Below are positions 1 to 5,842 of a stretch of 20,004 bases of DNA, piece after piece. A program made the translations under genes and the position numbers. The stretch lies in NCBI GenBank assembly GCA_031430015.1, contig JANPAR010000215.1, positions 1 through 20,004 on the forward strand, read 5' to 3'. The DNA comes from CANJDH01 sp031430015. Its GTDB lineage: Bacteria; Pseudomonadota; Gammaproteobacteria; Burkholderiales; JAEUOS01. Each line of letters opens with the position of its first letter. The first letter of the stretch is position 1. The notes beneath the pieces were generated by a model that was not told where the DNA came from, searched no databases, and was given only the letters and a program-made list of their open reading frames with translations.

Positions 1-31
1 GTTGCGCGTGGCCAGTATGGCGCGCCGCGCC

Positions 32-928
32 TCACATTGCGAACCCTGAATCAGGCGTTGCCCCGGACAGAAACCGCCGGGTCTGCGTACATAAATCGTC
101 AATCAGCGCCGTGAGCGCATCCCAGAACGGGGGCTGATCCACCGATCTGCTCACCATGTCAGCGGGCAAGAATCGGCGCATTTCCTGTCGAAAACCGCTT
201 GCCATGCCTGCATCGGTGTGCAACGCCAATCGCCGCGCATCGAGCAGGCGCAGGAATTGCGCTTGAGGGCAATGATGGTCCTGGAGTTTCACCGGTACGA
301 GGTCGATTGGCAGTTTCACCCCTTGTTGATGCAGCCACACCAGATCCCACACATCGCGGAACTTGACACGATTGGCCCGCAGCGCAAACGCCACCAGCTT
401 GTCAGCAAAAATCTCCTCACGGCTCTCGGCCTGCAGGATCAATCCGCCGGTTCCCATTTCCACCCCATAGGGATTGAGAAGCAACACGGGCCGCGCCTGG
501 TAACTCGAAATAGCGCAGACATCAATATTGATCCGCTGGGCGGGCGCGTCTTTGCGCCCCGGCCGGGTTTGCACCTCGAGCTTCCATGTATCGACGTTTC
601 CCGTCTCGCGGGTGGGCTCGCTTACCTCCACCGCAAGCCCGTACTTGGTCTGCAGGCTATTGATCAACTCTTGCCCCATCCGGGCCAAGCGGTCGCGGCT
701 GAACTCTGACCCTCCCGTAAAGTCGAGGTCTTCACTGAGGCGCATCGAGCCATAGCACGCGCGCAGACAAGTGCCTCCGATAAATGTGAGCCGGGCCAGC
801 AGACCGGCATCGCTGAGCACCCGCAAAATATCATGGTGCAGCAACTCCTTTTCCACCACCATGCGCAGTGGCGCAAGGTCTTGGCGGTTTTTGAGCGCCT
901 CATCAACCAACAAATCAAACAAACTCAT
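32..928 (-). CDS. abiEii: AbiEii-family nucleotidyltransferase toxin
   Basis: This is the toxin half of an AbiE abortive-infection/TA pair, a putative cytoplasmic nucleotidyltransferase. From the chosen ATG at 928 it is 298 aa. The nucleotidyltransferase core is visible as FIGGTCL (Gly51-Gly52) followed by SEDLDF (Asp67, Asp69). The downstream family motif is also present: EEIFADKLVAF (Lys177) and KFRDVWDL (about 190-196). The open frame extends 26 codons further upstream, but that part lies inside the antitoxin gene and does not resemble the family. The ATG at 928 overlaps the end of abiEi by 14 bp, implying translational coupling. All core motifs are intact, so the toxin is probably functional. 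Family knowledge: AbiEii homologues act as NTP transferases, for example on tRNA. The target of this one cannot be read from sequence. Confidence 0.88.
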   Translation of the reverse strand: MSLFDLLVDEALKNRQDLAPLRMVVEKELLHHDILRVLSDAGLLARLTFIGGTCLRACYGSMRLSEDLDFTGGSEFSRDRLARMGQELINSLQTKYGLAVEVSEPTRETGNVDTWKLEVQTRPGRKDAPAQRINIDVCAISSYQARPVLLLNPYGVEMGTGGLILQAESREEIFADKLVAFALRANRVKFRDVWDLVWLHQQGVKLPIDLVPVKLQDHHCPQAQFLRLLDARRLALHTDAGMASGFRQEMRRFLPADMVSRSVDQPPFWDALTALIDDLCTQTRRFLSGATPDSGFAM

Positions 929-1463
929 GCGCCGCACTCCAATCAACCAACGCCAGACTGCGATGGGTGGCACGCATGTCGCGCAGCGCCTGCGGCACAC
1001 TGGCACGCCACAATTTGCAACGGCTATCGTAGTGCAATCGCCCGGTCAATTCGTCTGGCCGCTGCCGTGTGCGGACGAACTCGATCGTCCCCCAGCGGCC
1101 ACAGGAAATGACATTGCTGCGCCCGGACGACATTACGCTGATCCAATTGACCGGCATCTGCGAGATCACCCCGGCGTCGCTCAAGACCGTTTCCAGGCTA
1201 ATGTAATTGAACCCATCGGCACGCAAGCGTGCCGCCGCGTGAAACAGCAGCAGTCCATCAGCCCGCGCGACCGGCTCGTAGAGATAAAGACCACGGCAGA
1301 CCCGCGTCAAGCCGCCCTCCTGCACCGCCCGGCTCAGCAGCGTTTTGAACGCCGCTGCCGACAAGTCAGGCAGCAGCGCACGCAAGTCAAAAGGCGTGAA
1401 TAGACAATGTTCGGGCTTGGCAAGCCTTGCCAGGCTCAATATCAAATGACGGATCGGCTGCAT
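915..1463 (-). CDS. abiEi: AbiEi-family antitoxin / transcriptional repressor
   Basis: A 182-aa protein and the antitoxin partner of the overlapping AbiEii gene. Residues about 20-65 look like the AbiEi N-terminal winged helix-turn-helix (FTPFDLRALLPDLS, then LLSRAVQEGGLTRV, then CRGLYLY). The remainder resembles the AbiEi C-terminal domain (YISLETVLSDAGVISQ; SVMSSGRS). In this family the protein neutralises the toxin and represses its own operon by binding inverted repeats. A 41-bp palindrome ends only 5 bp before this start codon, matching that role. The ATG at 1463 has no convincing Shine-Dalgarno sequence. The stop at 915 lies inside the toxin gene (14-bp overlap). No truncation is seen. 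Confidence 0.85.
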   Translation of the reverse strand: MQPIRHLILSLARLAKPEHCLFTPFDLRALLPDLSAAAFKTLLSRAVQEGGLTRVCRGLYLYEPVARADGLLLFHAAARLRADGFNYISLETVLSDAGVISQMPVNWISVMSSGRSNVISCGRWGTIEFVRTRQRPDELTGRLHYDSRCKLWRASVPQALRDMRATHRSLALVDWSAAHEFV

Positions 1464-1468
1464 CTAAC

Positions 1469-1509
1469 ATTACTCATTAAGTTTCAATTATTGTAACTTA
1501 ATGAGTAAT
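1469..1509. promoter_or_regulatory. 41-bp near-perfect palindrome, likely AbiEi operator
   Basis: The left arm (1469-1483) and right arm (1495-1509) are perfect 15-base reverse complements. The centre 1485-1493 is also palindromic around 1489, so only the pair 1484/1494 (T-T) mismatches. It is AT-rich in a GC-rich neighbourhood and lies just upstream of abiEi. The family is known to autorepress through promoter inverted repeats, so I infer the operator, overlapping the abiE promoter. TACAAT on the minus strand (1495-1490) is a possible -10, but I could not place a good -35. In RNA it could form a long hairpin immediately before the start codon. Confidence 0.7.
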
Positions 1510-1649
1510 TATTGCCTGCTCTGGTGTTTATTACGGCCAATCTCCGCCGGTTCAGCTTGCCATCTGAATCTCCGTCTGCCGCATCAATATCCCGTCTAAC
1601 GCACCGCCGCGCGCGCCGTGGAACGATGATTGAGATTTTTTTTAATTTT
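1510..1649. other. Intergenic region between abiE operator and the 305-aa gene
   Basis: A 140-bp gap with a T-rich stretch at about 1629-1645, just beyond the 3' end of the 305-aa gene. I see no hairpin in front of that stretch, so I do not call a terminator. No recognisable gene or hsdR remnant is visible. Confidence 0.4.
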
Positions 1650-2567
1650 TCACAGGCTCTCAGCCCACTGCGGCAACTGCTTAAGCAGATAGCGTGGCCG
1701 GCCGTTGCCTACCTGGGTGGTTGTCACATCGATATGCACGACCTGATGGAGATGCAGATTGATTGCATCGACATCCGGAATCAACGGAGACACCTTGCCT
1801 CGAATAATTTGGTCATCACCTACCAGCTTGAATTCGAAAGCGCGACCTTTAGGCAGAGCGCCGACAAACTCACCGTGCAAGCGCCCGTCAGCCTCTCGCA
1901 GGTTATCCGCGCCAAGACGTTCCAGGCTATTACGAACCTGCCCCACATCTGTGAAGCGAACACCGCGCCCCGCGTACTGCACGGCGCAAACCGCGTCATT
2001 ATCGGCCAGCACCCTCAAAAATCCACGAATTTTTTCAAGGGCACGCGGATCGGTTTCCGATGCAACGTCGGCCAGATCTTCGTCGTTTCCGAGTGTGCCC
2101 TGAAGCAGTGCCTGCGTGCGCTGCAGCGCGATCGCGACCGGGCTTTCGTCTGCAATCGCCAATTGCTGGCCCCGATGTTCTTCCAGCTCGAAACCGAAAG
2201 ACCCCACGGCAGTATTCGTAATAAGCAACTGATTTTGATCACGGTTGGGGATCGGCCCCATCGCAGCAAGCGGTGCCGCCAAAGACGCTGCCACCGTGGC
2301 CACAGCATCGGTAAAACTGCTCACCGCACGCATGCCAAAGTCGGCAAAAATCCCATGGCTGCCAATCACTGGCGCGCCATTGAAGGTAAGCCGGGCTCGC
2401 GCCGGGGCTCGCTCGTCAATCGGCGTCGCCGTCAGTTGGGTATCAACAGAGCGCAGGCGCGCTTGCGTGCTCATGCGGGTCAATTTTGCCGATGCCGGCA
2501 TTTCTTCCAGTTGTCCGCGAAGAAACTTCTGCTCGGCAATCAAATGCTGGCGGTCATCCGTATTCAT
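1650..2567 (-). CDS. Hypothetical protein, partner of DUF6932-like NTase
   Basis: A 305-aa protein whose function I do not recognise. Residues 1-45 are charged and likely helical or coiled-coil (MNTDDRQHLIAEQKFLRGQL). A middle section has the conserved-looking core SHGIFADFGMRAVSSFTDA, then a small-residue stretch (ATVAASLAAPLAAMGPIPN), then a beta-like segment ending VGSFGFELEEH. Residues about 130-220 appear helical. The C-terminus (about 225-300) looks beta-rich (GRAFEFKLVGDDQIIRGKV). There is no signal peptide and no convincing membrane span. Its ATG overlaps the stop of the upstream DUF6932-like gene by 4 bp (ATGA), so the two are translationally coupled. That layout suggests a two-component toxin-antitoxin or defence pair, with this protein as antitoxin or effector. 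That role is inference only. Confidence 0.7.
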   Translation of the reverse strand: MNTDDRQHLIAEQKFLRGQLEEMPASAKLTRMSTQARLRSVDTQLTATPIDERAPARARLTFNGAPVIGSHGIFADFGMRAVSSFTDAVATVAASLAAPLAAMGPIPNRDQNQLLITNTAVGSFGFELEEHRGQQLAIADESPVAIALQRTQALLQGTLGNDEDLADVASETDPRALEKIRGFLRVLADNDAVCAVQYAGRGVRFTDVGQVRNSLERLGADNLREADGRLHGEFVGALPKGRAFEFKLVGDDQIIRGKVSPLIPDVDAINLHLHQVVHIDVTTTQVGNGRPRYLLKQLPQWAESL

Positions 2568-3136
2568 GCCTGCACCTCCGTTGCCTCATTCGCTGTCAAC
2601 CATTGCCGGGCTTGCGCATCACCAGCCGGCGCCAAATCCACTTGCAAATAACCCTTCCACGCCTGATTACGGCGGTGCGACCACATGCTGTACCAGTAAG
2701 CGCTATGAGCGACCACAGATTCTGGCATCAATTTGTCGATCTCGACGAAAAAGCTGTCCACACGAAACTGCGCCTTGGCTGAATCGTGATCCAGCGCAGC
2801 CATCTGCGCATCAGATGGCTCGAAATTATCGGGCGTACGCAAAAAGGTGACCACATCAATATCACCCGGCGCCCGGCGTTCCAAGGTTTCCACATCTTCC
2901 AAAAAGCTGCCGTCCAACCACTGAAAACCGTCGCTGATACCCATATTGTGCAATGCGGCCCGGTATTCAAGGAATCCAGCCAAGACCTTCCACCGTTCTG
3001 GCGAGGTCGAAAAACGCATAACTACATCGAGAAGGGCAACGGGATAGGGTGAACGCTGCGCGCTGGTCGGCTGCTCCGAATCAATCGGCGGCAAAAGGCC
3101 CATTGTGTTCCATTCCGGAATGGCTACCGTCGTCAC
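2564..3136 (-). CDS. DUF6932-like protein with nucleotidyltransferase signature
   Basis: A 190-aa protein starting with GTG at 3136, supported by a strong GGAGG 7 nt upstream. The sequence WLDGSFLEDVE (Gly76-Ser77) followed by PGDIDVVTF (Asp92, Asp94) reads as the Gly-Ser ... Asp-x-Asp active site of minimal nucleotidyltransferases. Asp127 in FRVDSFFVEID is a candidate third acidic residue. It resembles the family annotated DUF6932; the name is from memory and unverified. The start overlaps the stop of an upstream hsdS remnant by 4 bp (GTGA), and the stop overlaps the next gene by 4 bp (ATGA). Two such couplings suggest it was once an internal gene of a type I restriction operon. Probable activity, inferred, is transfer of a nucleotide to RNA, protein or a small molecule. 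Confidence 0.72.
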   Translation of the reverse strand: MTTVAIPEWNTMGLLPPIDSEQPTSAQRSPYPVALLDVVMRFSTSPERWKVLAGFLEYRAALHNMGISDGFQWLDGSFLEDVETLERRAPGDIDVVTFLRTPDNFEPSDAQMAALDHDSAKAQFRVDSFFVEIDKLMPESVVAHSAYWYSMWSHRRNQAWKGYLQVDLAPAGDAQARQWLTANEATEVQA

Positions 3137-3264
3137 GCTACAACCTCCGGGGCTTTCGACGCCATATAAACTTGCACTTTACCAGTGAGAAGGTCTCGCA
3201 TAAGGTCGGCCTTTTGATCGTTATGCTTTCAAACTTCCAACCTCAATGCATCGATGCGGTTCTC
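3133..3264 (-). pseudogene. hsdS: Decayed 3' end of hsdS (type I restriction specificity subunit)
   Basis: In one minus-strand frame this stretch encodes NRIDALRLEV, an in-frame TGA (3229-3231), then QKADLMRDLLTGKVQV and a stop at 3133-3135. The pattern of a heptad helix ending in LM-x-DLLTGKV is the characteristic C-terminus of HsdS subunits, where the last coiled coil ends. Upstream of about 3264 the similarity stops and a truncated VapC toxin begins in another frame. The fragment therefore looks like the scar of a deletion that removed hsdM and most of hsdS. Its stop overlaps the GTG start of the DUF6932-like gene, so it may still set that gene's translation. This rests on motif recognition, without an alignment. 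Confidence 0.55.
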
Positions 3265-3526
3265 GCCCGTTAATCGACTCGGCCACATCATCAAATGGCA
3301 GCACACCAAAAATATGCGCCCATCGCTCAAGCCGGTCAACGTTCTCACGACGGGGTGGTTTTTTGCCCGCACGCAGCCCAATTTTGTAATGCAATTCGGC
3401 CACCGTAATCGCCGACAACATGATCGATCCCGGAACCTGCTGTGCAAGACGTTCAACGATCAGTTGATGTCCGGTTGCCAGATTTGCCAAGTGCATCAGC
3501 ACGTTGGCATCGAGCAGCTTAAGCAC
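3221..3526 (-). CDS. vapC: Truncated VapC-like PIN-domain toxin
   Basis: A 101-aa PIN protein, against about 130 aa usual for VapC. It starts with GTG at 3526, overlapping the upstream antitoxin gene by 8 bp. The N-terminal PIN motif LLDANVLMHLAN (Asp6) and the second acidic motif SAITVAELHYKIG (Glu44) are clear, as is the later VLPFDDVAES segment. After about residue 84 family similarity ends, and the last 17 residues (INGREPHRCIEVGSLKA) are out-of-frame readthrough of an hsdS remnant. The C-terminal acidic residue and final strand, needed for the four-carboxylate metal site, are missing. Family role: Mg-dependent RNase cleaving tRNA or rRNA. This copy is probably inactive. Confidence 0.72.
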   Translation of the reverse strand: MLKLLDANVLMHLANLATGHQLIVERLAQQVPGSIMLSAITVAELHYKIGLRAGKKPPRRENVDRLERWAHIFGVLPFDDVAESINGREPHRCIEVGSLKA

Positions 3527-3701
3527 CAGGCAAAATACCTTTCAGTTTTCGCGCTTCAGTGGCAACGGCCTCTGCCCAAGCGCGCCCGTACCGGGTTTTG
3601 CCGGGCTTCACGCCATTAACTTCAGGCACGTGAATCTTCGCCGGTTTTTGTTGCAATGGCCTTTGGCGTTGCTGGTTGAGTGCGGGCAGGACTGCGGACA
3701 T
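3519..3701 (-). CDS. Putative antitoxin of the VapC-like toxin
   Basis: A 60-aa basic, Pro/Gln-rich protein (MSAVLPALNQQRQRPLQQKP at the start; TRYGRAWAEAVATEARKLKG near the end). The frame is open further upstream, but the ATG at 3701 is preceded by GGAG 8 nt away and is preferred. It lies directly upstream of, and overlaps by 8 bp, the PIN toxin gene, the usual antitoxin position. I see no ribbon-helix-helix or AbrB domain. The assignment therefore rests on context and size, and the C-terminal helix may be the toxin-binding segment. Because the toxin is truncated, it may now be a free-standing antitoxin. Confidence 0.55.
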   Translation of the reverse strand: MSAVLPALNQQRQRPLQQKPAKIHVPEVNGVKPGKTRYGRAWAEAVATEARKLKGILPGA

Positions 3702-3728
3702 GGCGGACTCCAAGATGATTTTTCGATG

Positions 3729-3734
3729 ATAATA
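3729..3734 (-). promoter_or_regulatory. Possible -10 element for the vapC-type TA operon
   Basis: TATTAT on the minus strand, about 28 bp upstream of the antitoxin ATG at 3701. No good -35 at 16-18 bp was found, so the promoter is tentative. Confidence 0.3.
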
Positions 3735-3773
3735 CACCGGGTCTACCAAGTGCAGTGAACGGTGATTTAGCGC

Positions 3774-3789
3774 TCACCGCCAGCGGTGA
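3774..3789. repeat. 16-bp inverted repeat upstream of the vapC-type TA operon
   Basis: TCACCGC and GCGGTGA are perfect 7-base arms around CA. A further GGTGA copy lies at 3761-3765. It sits between the mazF stop (3809) and the antitoxin start (3701). It could be an operator of the downstream TA pair or a weak mazF terminator. There is no T-tract, so operator is slightly favoured. Confidence 0.35.
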
Positions 3790-3808
3790 CAGTCGCGCCC
3801 AGTACCTG

Positions 3809-4135
3809 CTAACGCTTCATACCCAGATGCATGGCGACGGCGTCTTCTACTTCGGCCAATTCGGCCTTTGAGATGGCACCCAAGCGGCTTTTGAGACGTG
3901 ATTTGTCCGCAGCCATCAACTGATCCGCCATCGCCTTGCTGCTGCGTCCGTCAATCTGAACCCGCGCTTCGCCCGGATACAAGCGTCCGGTATTCGACGT
4001 GAGCGGCATCACGATCACCCGTGACAACTGCCGGTTGGCGAGACCGTTGCTCAGAATCACGGCCGGGCGGGTCTTTTTGATTTCGCTGCCGACCGCAGAG
4101 TCAAACTCAACCCAGCAGACCTCACCGCGTTTCAC
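3809..4135 (-). CDS. mazF: MazF/PemK-family endoribonuclease toxin
   Basis: A 108-aa toxin starting with GTG at 4135 (VKRGEVCWVEFDSAVGSE). MazF hallmarks are the N-terminal RGEVxWVxFD strand, KKTRPAVILSN (the conserved Arg-Pro at about 23-24), VIVMPLTSN (about 40-48), and the C-terminal LGAISKAELAEVEDAVAMHLG helix. Length and motif order are normal for the family, so it looks intact. The open frame runs 48 codons further upstream but unrelated to MazF, inside the antitoxin region. It overlaps the 3' end of the antitoxin remnant by 14 bp. Family role: sequence-specific mRNA cleavage. The oddity is that its antitoxin appears to have lost its DNA-binding N-terminus. Confidence 0.85.
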   Translation of the reverse strand: MKRGEVCWVEFDSAVGSEIKKTRPAVILSNGLANRQLSRVIVMPLTSNTGRLYPGEARVQIDGRSSKAMADQLMAADKSRLKSRLGAISKAELAEVEDAVAMHLGMKR

Positions 4136-4370
4136 GCGCCATGTCTCCGGCCAACCCGCTGATCCATTCTGACGCGTCGCGCTCGCGCTCGGCGTCGACC
4201 GCCATCGCGCGGTAGCCATCTTCCTGCGACTCGCCCCCTTTCGGGAACTCTGGGCGCTTTTGGGCGGATGTGTTCGCAAATCCGCGCCGCCAAACTGGCG
4301 ATTTTGCCGGTTTCAACAATGGGGACATCAAGTTTATCGGGATGGTGGAAGCGCGCCAAGCACCAAACAT
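4122..4370 (-). CDS. Damaged MazE-type antitoxin, C-terminal part only
   Basis: The last roughly 36 residues (EDGYRAMAVDAERERDASE through the end MARETR) resemble the C-terminal, toxin-binding tail of ribbon-helix-helix antitoxins that precede MazF genes. The residues before that (MFGAWRASTIPINLMSPLL onward) show no RHH fold, and a different frame through the same DNA looks protein-like. The original 5' half has probably been replaced or deleted at about 4240-4260. The gene ends 14 bp inside mazF. Whether anything is translated is unclear, since no Shine-Dalgarno-supported start was found; ATG codons at 4370 and 4328 are possibilities. A retained tail could still neutralise MazF without repressing the operon. 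Confidence 0.45.
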   Translation of the reverse strand: MFGAWRASTIPINLMSPLLKPAKSPVWRRGFANTSAQKRPEFPKGGESQEDGYRAMAVDAERERDASEWISGLAGDMARETR

Positions 4371-4468
4371 GGATGGAAGTCTTGCCCAGGCGAGGCAGGC
4401 GCTTCACGATACGGGAATCGCCCGTAGACGATATCCCAGCGCGAAGGCTCGACGAAAAAGCTAGTCAA
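4334..4468 (-). pseudogene. Possible fragment of a second MazF/PemK-like toxin
   Basis: One minus-strand frame reads FFVEPSRWDIVYGRFPYREA, then HPCLVLGALPP, then a stop at 4334-4336. The sequence W-DIV-GRFPY followed by HPCLVLG resembles the N-terminal beta-strands of MazF/PemK-like proteins. Nothing recognisable follows in frame. The TTG at 4468 overlaps the end of a small upstream ORF by 8 bp, an arrangement like a TA pair. Short and weak evidence. Confidence 0.33.
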
Positions 4469-4664
4469 AAAACGGCTTGGTGACTTTTTCCAATGGTGGC
4501 ACACGCAGCTTGCGCATCATGGCCAAGGCAGTTTCGCCAGGAAAATCCGACTCGATAGCGACTGTTGGACGAGTCTTTACCGGTGAAGACAAGCGCCGGA
4601 TAGCCGCGCGCCTTTTGGGCTCTGGGCGCGGGAGCGAAAATGCGAGAATTTTGGCAGCGGGCAT
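4461..4664 (-). CDS. Small hypothetical ORF, possible decayed antitoxin
   Basis: A 67-aa ORF (MPAAKILAFSLPRPEPKRRA at the start, KLRVPPLEKVTKPFFD at the end) that I do not recognise. It is basic and has no membrane segment. It is directly upstream of, and overlapping by 8 bp, the possible MazF-like fragment, so an antitoxin remnant is one reading. There is no Shine-Dalgarno sequence before the ATG. A competing ORF in another frame covers nearly the same DNA, so it could be spurious. Confidence 0.3.
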   Translation of the reverse strand: MPAAKILAFSLPRPEPKRRAAIRRLSSPVKTRPTVAIESDFPGETALAMMRKLRVPPLEKVTKPFFD

Positions 4665-4668
4665 TTAA

Positions 4669-4777
4669 CAATGTTATGTCATCGACTCTAAAAAGTCAAA
4701 AACAAAACACGGTAGCATGGTTGGACACAATTCCCATAACTTTCATGATGGTCAAACCTCGCAATGAGCCTCTCGAA
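4669..4777. other. AT-rich spacer without recognised gene
   Basis: About 110 bp of locally AT-rich sequence between the TA remnants and the hexamer repeat. It contains no convincing ORF, hairpin terminator or RNA gene. Confidence 0.35.
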
Positions 4778-4807
4778 CTTAAGCTTAACCTTAACCTTAA
4801 CCTTAAC
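4778..4807. repeat. Hexamer tandem repeat, CTTAAG plus four CTTAAC
   Basis: Five consecutive 6-bp units: CTTAAG at 4778-4783, then four exact CTTAAC copies at 4784-4807. It ends 15 bp before the stop codon of the cupin gene and marks the boundary between the TA-rich island and the more ordinary genes. No transposase or integrase is nearby. Confidence 0.85.
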
Positions 4808-4822
4808 CGGTAACACGTGCGC

Positions 4823-5761
4823 TCAGCCCTCGCGCTGCTTGCCCTCAAGCGCGATCAGCCGGTCCAGCGCGCTGACGCTGTTGGCGCCAATCGCACTGCG
4901 GGCACGCTTGTAATTGGCTTGCTGGGCGGCCTGCAACTCGCGCACGCGCGCGTGGAACGGCGCGCCCTGCGCAAGGGTTGTCAGTTTGCCCATCACGTCC
5001 GCCGTTGGCGTGTAGGCCCGCGTGGCATCGCGGTCGTACTCCTGCATCAGCAGGTGCAGCGCCGTTTCGGCATTGACATTGCGGTCGCAAATGTCGAAAG
5101 AGATGTGCAAGGAATAGTCGCTCGCAGTCTGCACCTGGTGCGGCGTGCCGCTGCGCAAATACAACGCATCTCCGGGGCGCATCGTGAGCTCGGCATGCAA
5201 CGGCCCCATCTGCGCCGGCGTCATCTCGCTGGTATCAACCCGGCGCGGCGCCTGGCGCTCGTGGATGCGCCATTTTTTTTCACCGGCCAGATGAATCACC
5301 AGCACATCGTCGGTATCAAAATGGCCGCGATACGCCTCGCCCCCTTTTTGAGAGAAAAATGCGACGGCGTTAGAAAACACACATTCGTGCGGCGCATCAA
5401 TGGCAGCGCACATGGCGTTGATGGCGGGCTCGAGAATGTCCAGGCCTTCGAGCACCATCGACGCCCCGTGCGACAAATACTCCTCGATGATCGCCTTGTT
5501 GAGAAACTGCACTTCGGCAGTCTGGATCACCTTGTGCGCGATGGCGGGGCTGCAATCAACCTGCTTGCCCTGCCAAAACAAATGAAACCAGCCCGGCATC
5601 AGCAACGGGTTATTGAGATGGCGCTTGACGTGGTCAAGCGTAAAAAAACTGGGGGGGCCAATCAAGCCCGGCGCATGCGCCATGCATTGATCCGGCGCCA
5701 GCTTGAGCGCCGTCTTGTAATAAAAGTCGCGCAGTTGGCGCAGTTGCGGTGACAGTTCCAT
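4823..5761 (-). CDS. JmjC-like cupin protein, probable Fe(II)/2-oxoglutarate oxygenase
   Basis: A 312-aa protein from ATG 5761; the frame also allows a TTG four codons earlier, and neither start has a good Shine-Dalgarno sequence. The iron-binding triad of JmjC/Cupin_4 oxygenases is visible: YRGHFDTDD (His147, Asp149), then LVIHLAGEKKWRIHE, a beta-strand segment typical of these barrels, then LRSGTPHQV (His208). GDALYLRSGTPH resembles the 'GD-LY-P-G--H' turn of ribosomal oxygenases. A helical C-terminus follows. Related bacterial enzymes hydroxylate proteins, including ribosomal proteins; the substrate here is unknown. It lies downstream of the porin gene with a strong terminator and only about 30 bp between, so expression must come from readthrough or a promoter within that short gap. 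Confidence 0.75.
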   Translation of the reverse strand: MELSPQLRQLRDFYYKTALKLAPDQCMAHAPGLIGPPSFFTLDHVKRHLNNPLLMPGWFHLFWQGKQVDCSPAIAHKVIQTAEVQFLNKAIIEEYLSHGASMVLEGLDILEPAINAMCAAIDAPHECVFSNAVAFFSQKGGEAYRGHFDTDDVLVIHLAGEKKWRIHERQAPRRVDTSEMTPAQMGPLHAELTMRPGDALYLRSGTPHQVQTASDYSLHISFDICDRNVNAETALHLLMQEYDRDATRAYTPTADVMGKLTTLAQGAPFHARVRELQAAQQANYKRARSAIGANSVSALDRLIALEGKQREG

Positions 5762-5791
5762 AGCCAAAGACAAAGCGTGAAGACAAAATAA

Positions 5792-5815
5792 AAACGGGGG
5801 CCGAAGCCCCCGTTT
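5792..5815 (-). terminator. Rho-independent terminator of the porin gene
   Basis: Arms 5792-5801 and 5806-5815 pair perfectly over 10 bases. On the minus strand this gives AAACGGGGGC-TTCG-GCCCCCGTTT followed by more T residues. It has a stable TTCG tetraloop, a GC stem and a T-tail, 27 bp after the porin stop. Confidence 0.92.
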
Positions 5816-5842
5816 GAACGTGCCAGTTTGACCTAAGCCAAA

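Noticed and set aside
1..31. Search for a terminator after abiEii
   Set aside because: Only 31 bp remain before the window edge and no hairpin with a T-run is present.
1512..2651. A 379-aa plus-strand open frame
   Set aside because: It is antisense to the 305-aa gene, which has ATGA coupling to its neighbour. The frame is rich in Arg/His/Cys, as expected for a shadow.
4817..5752. A 311-aa plus-strand open frame
   Set aside because: It covers the cupin gene on the opposite strand, where the HxD...H triad is intact.
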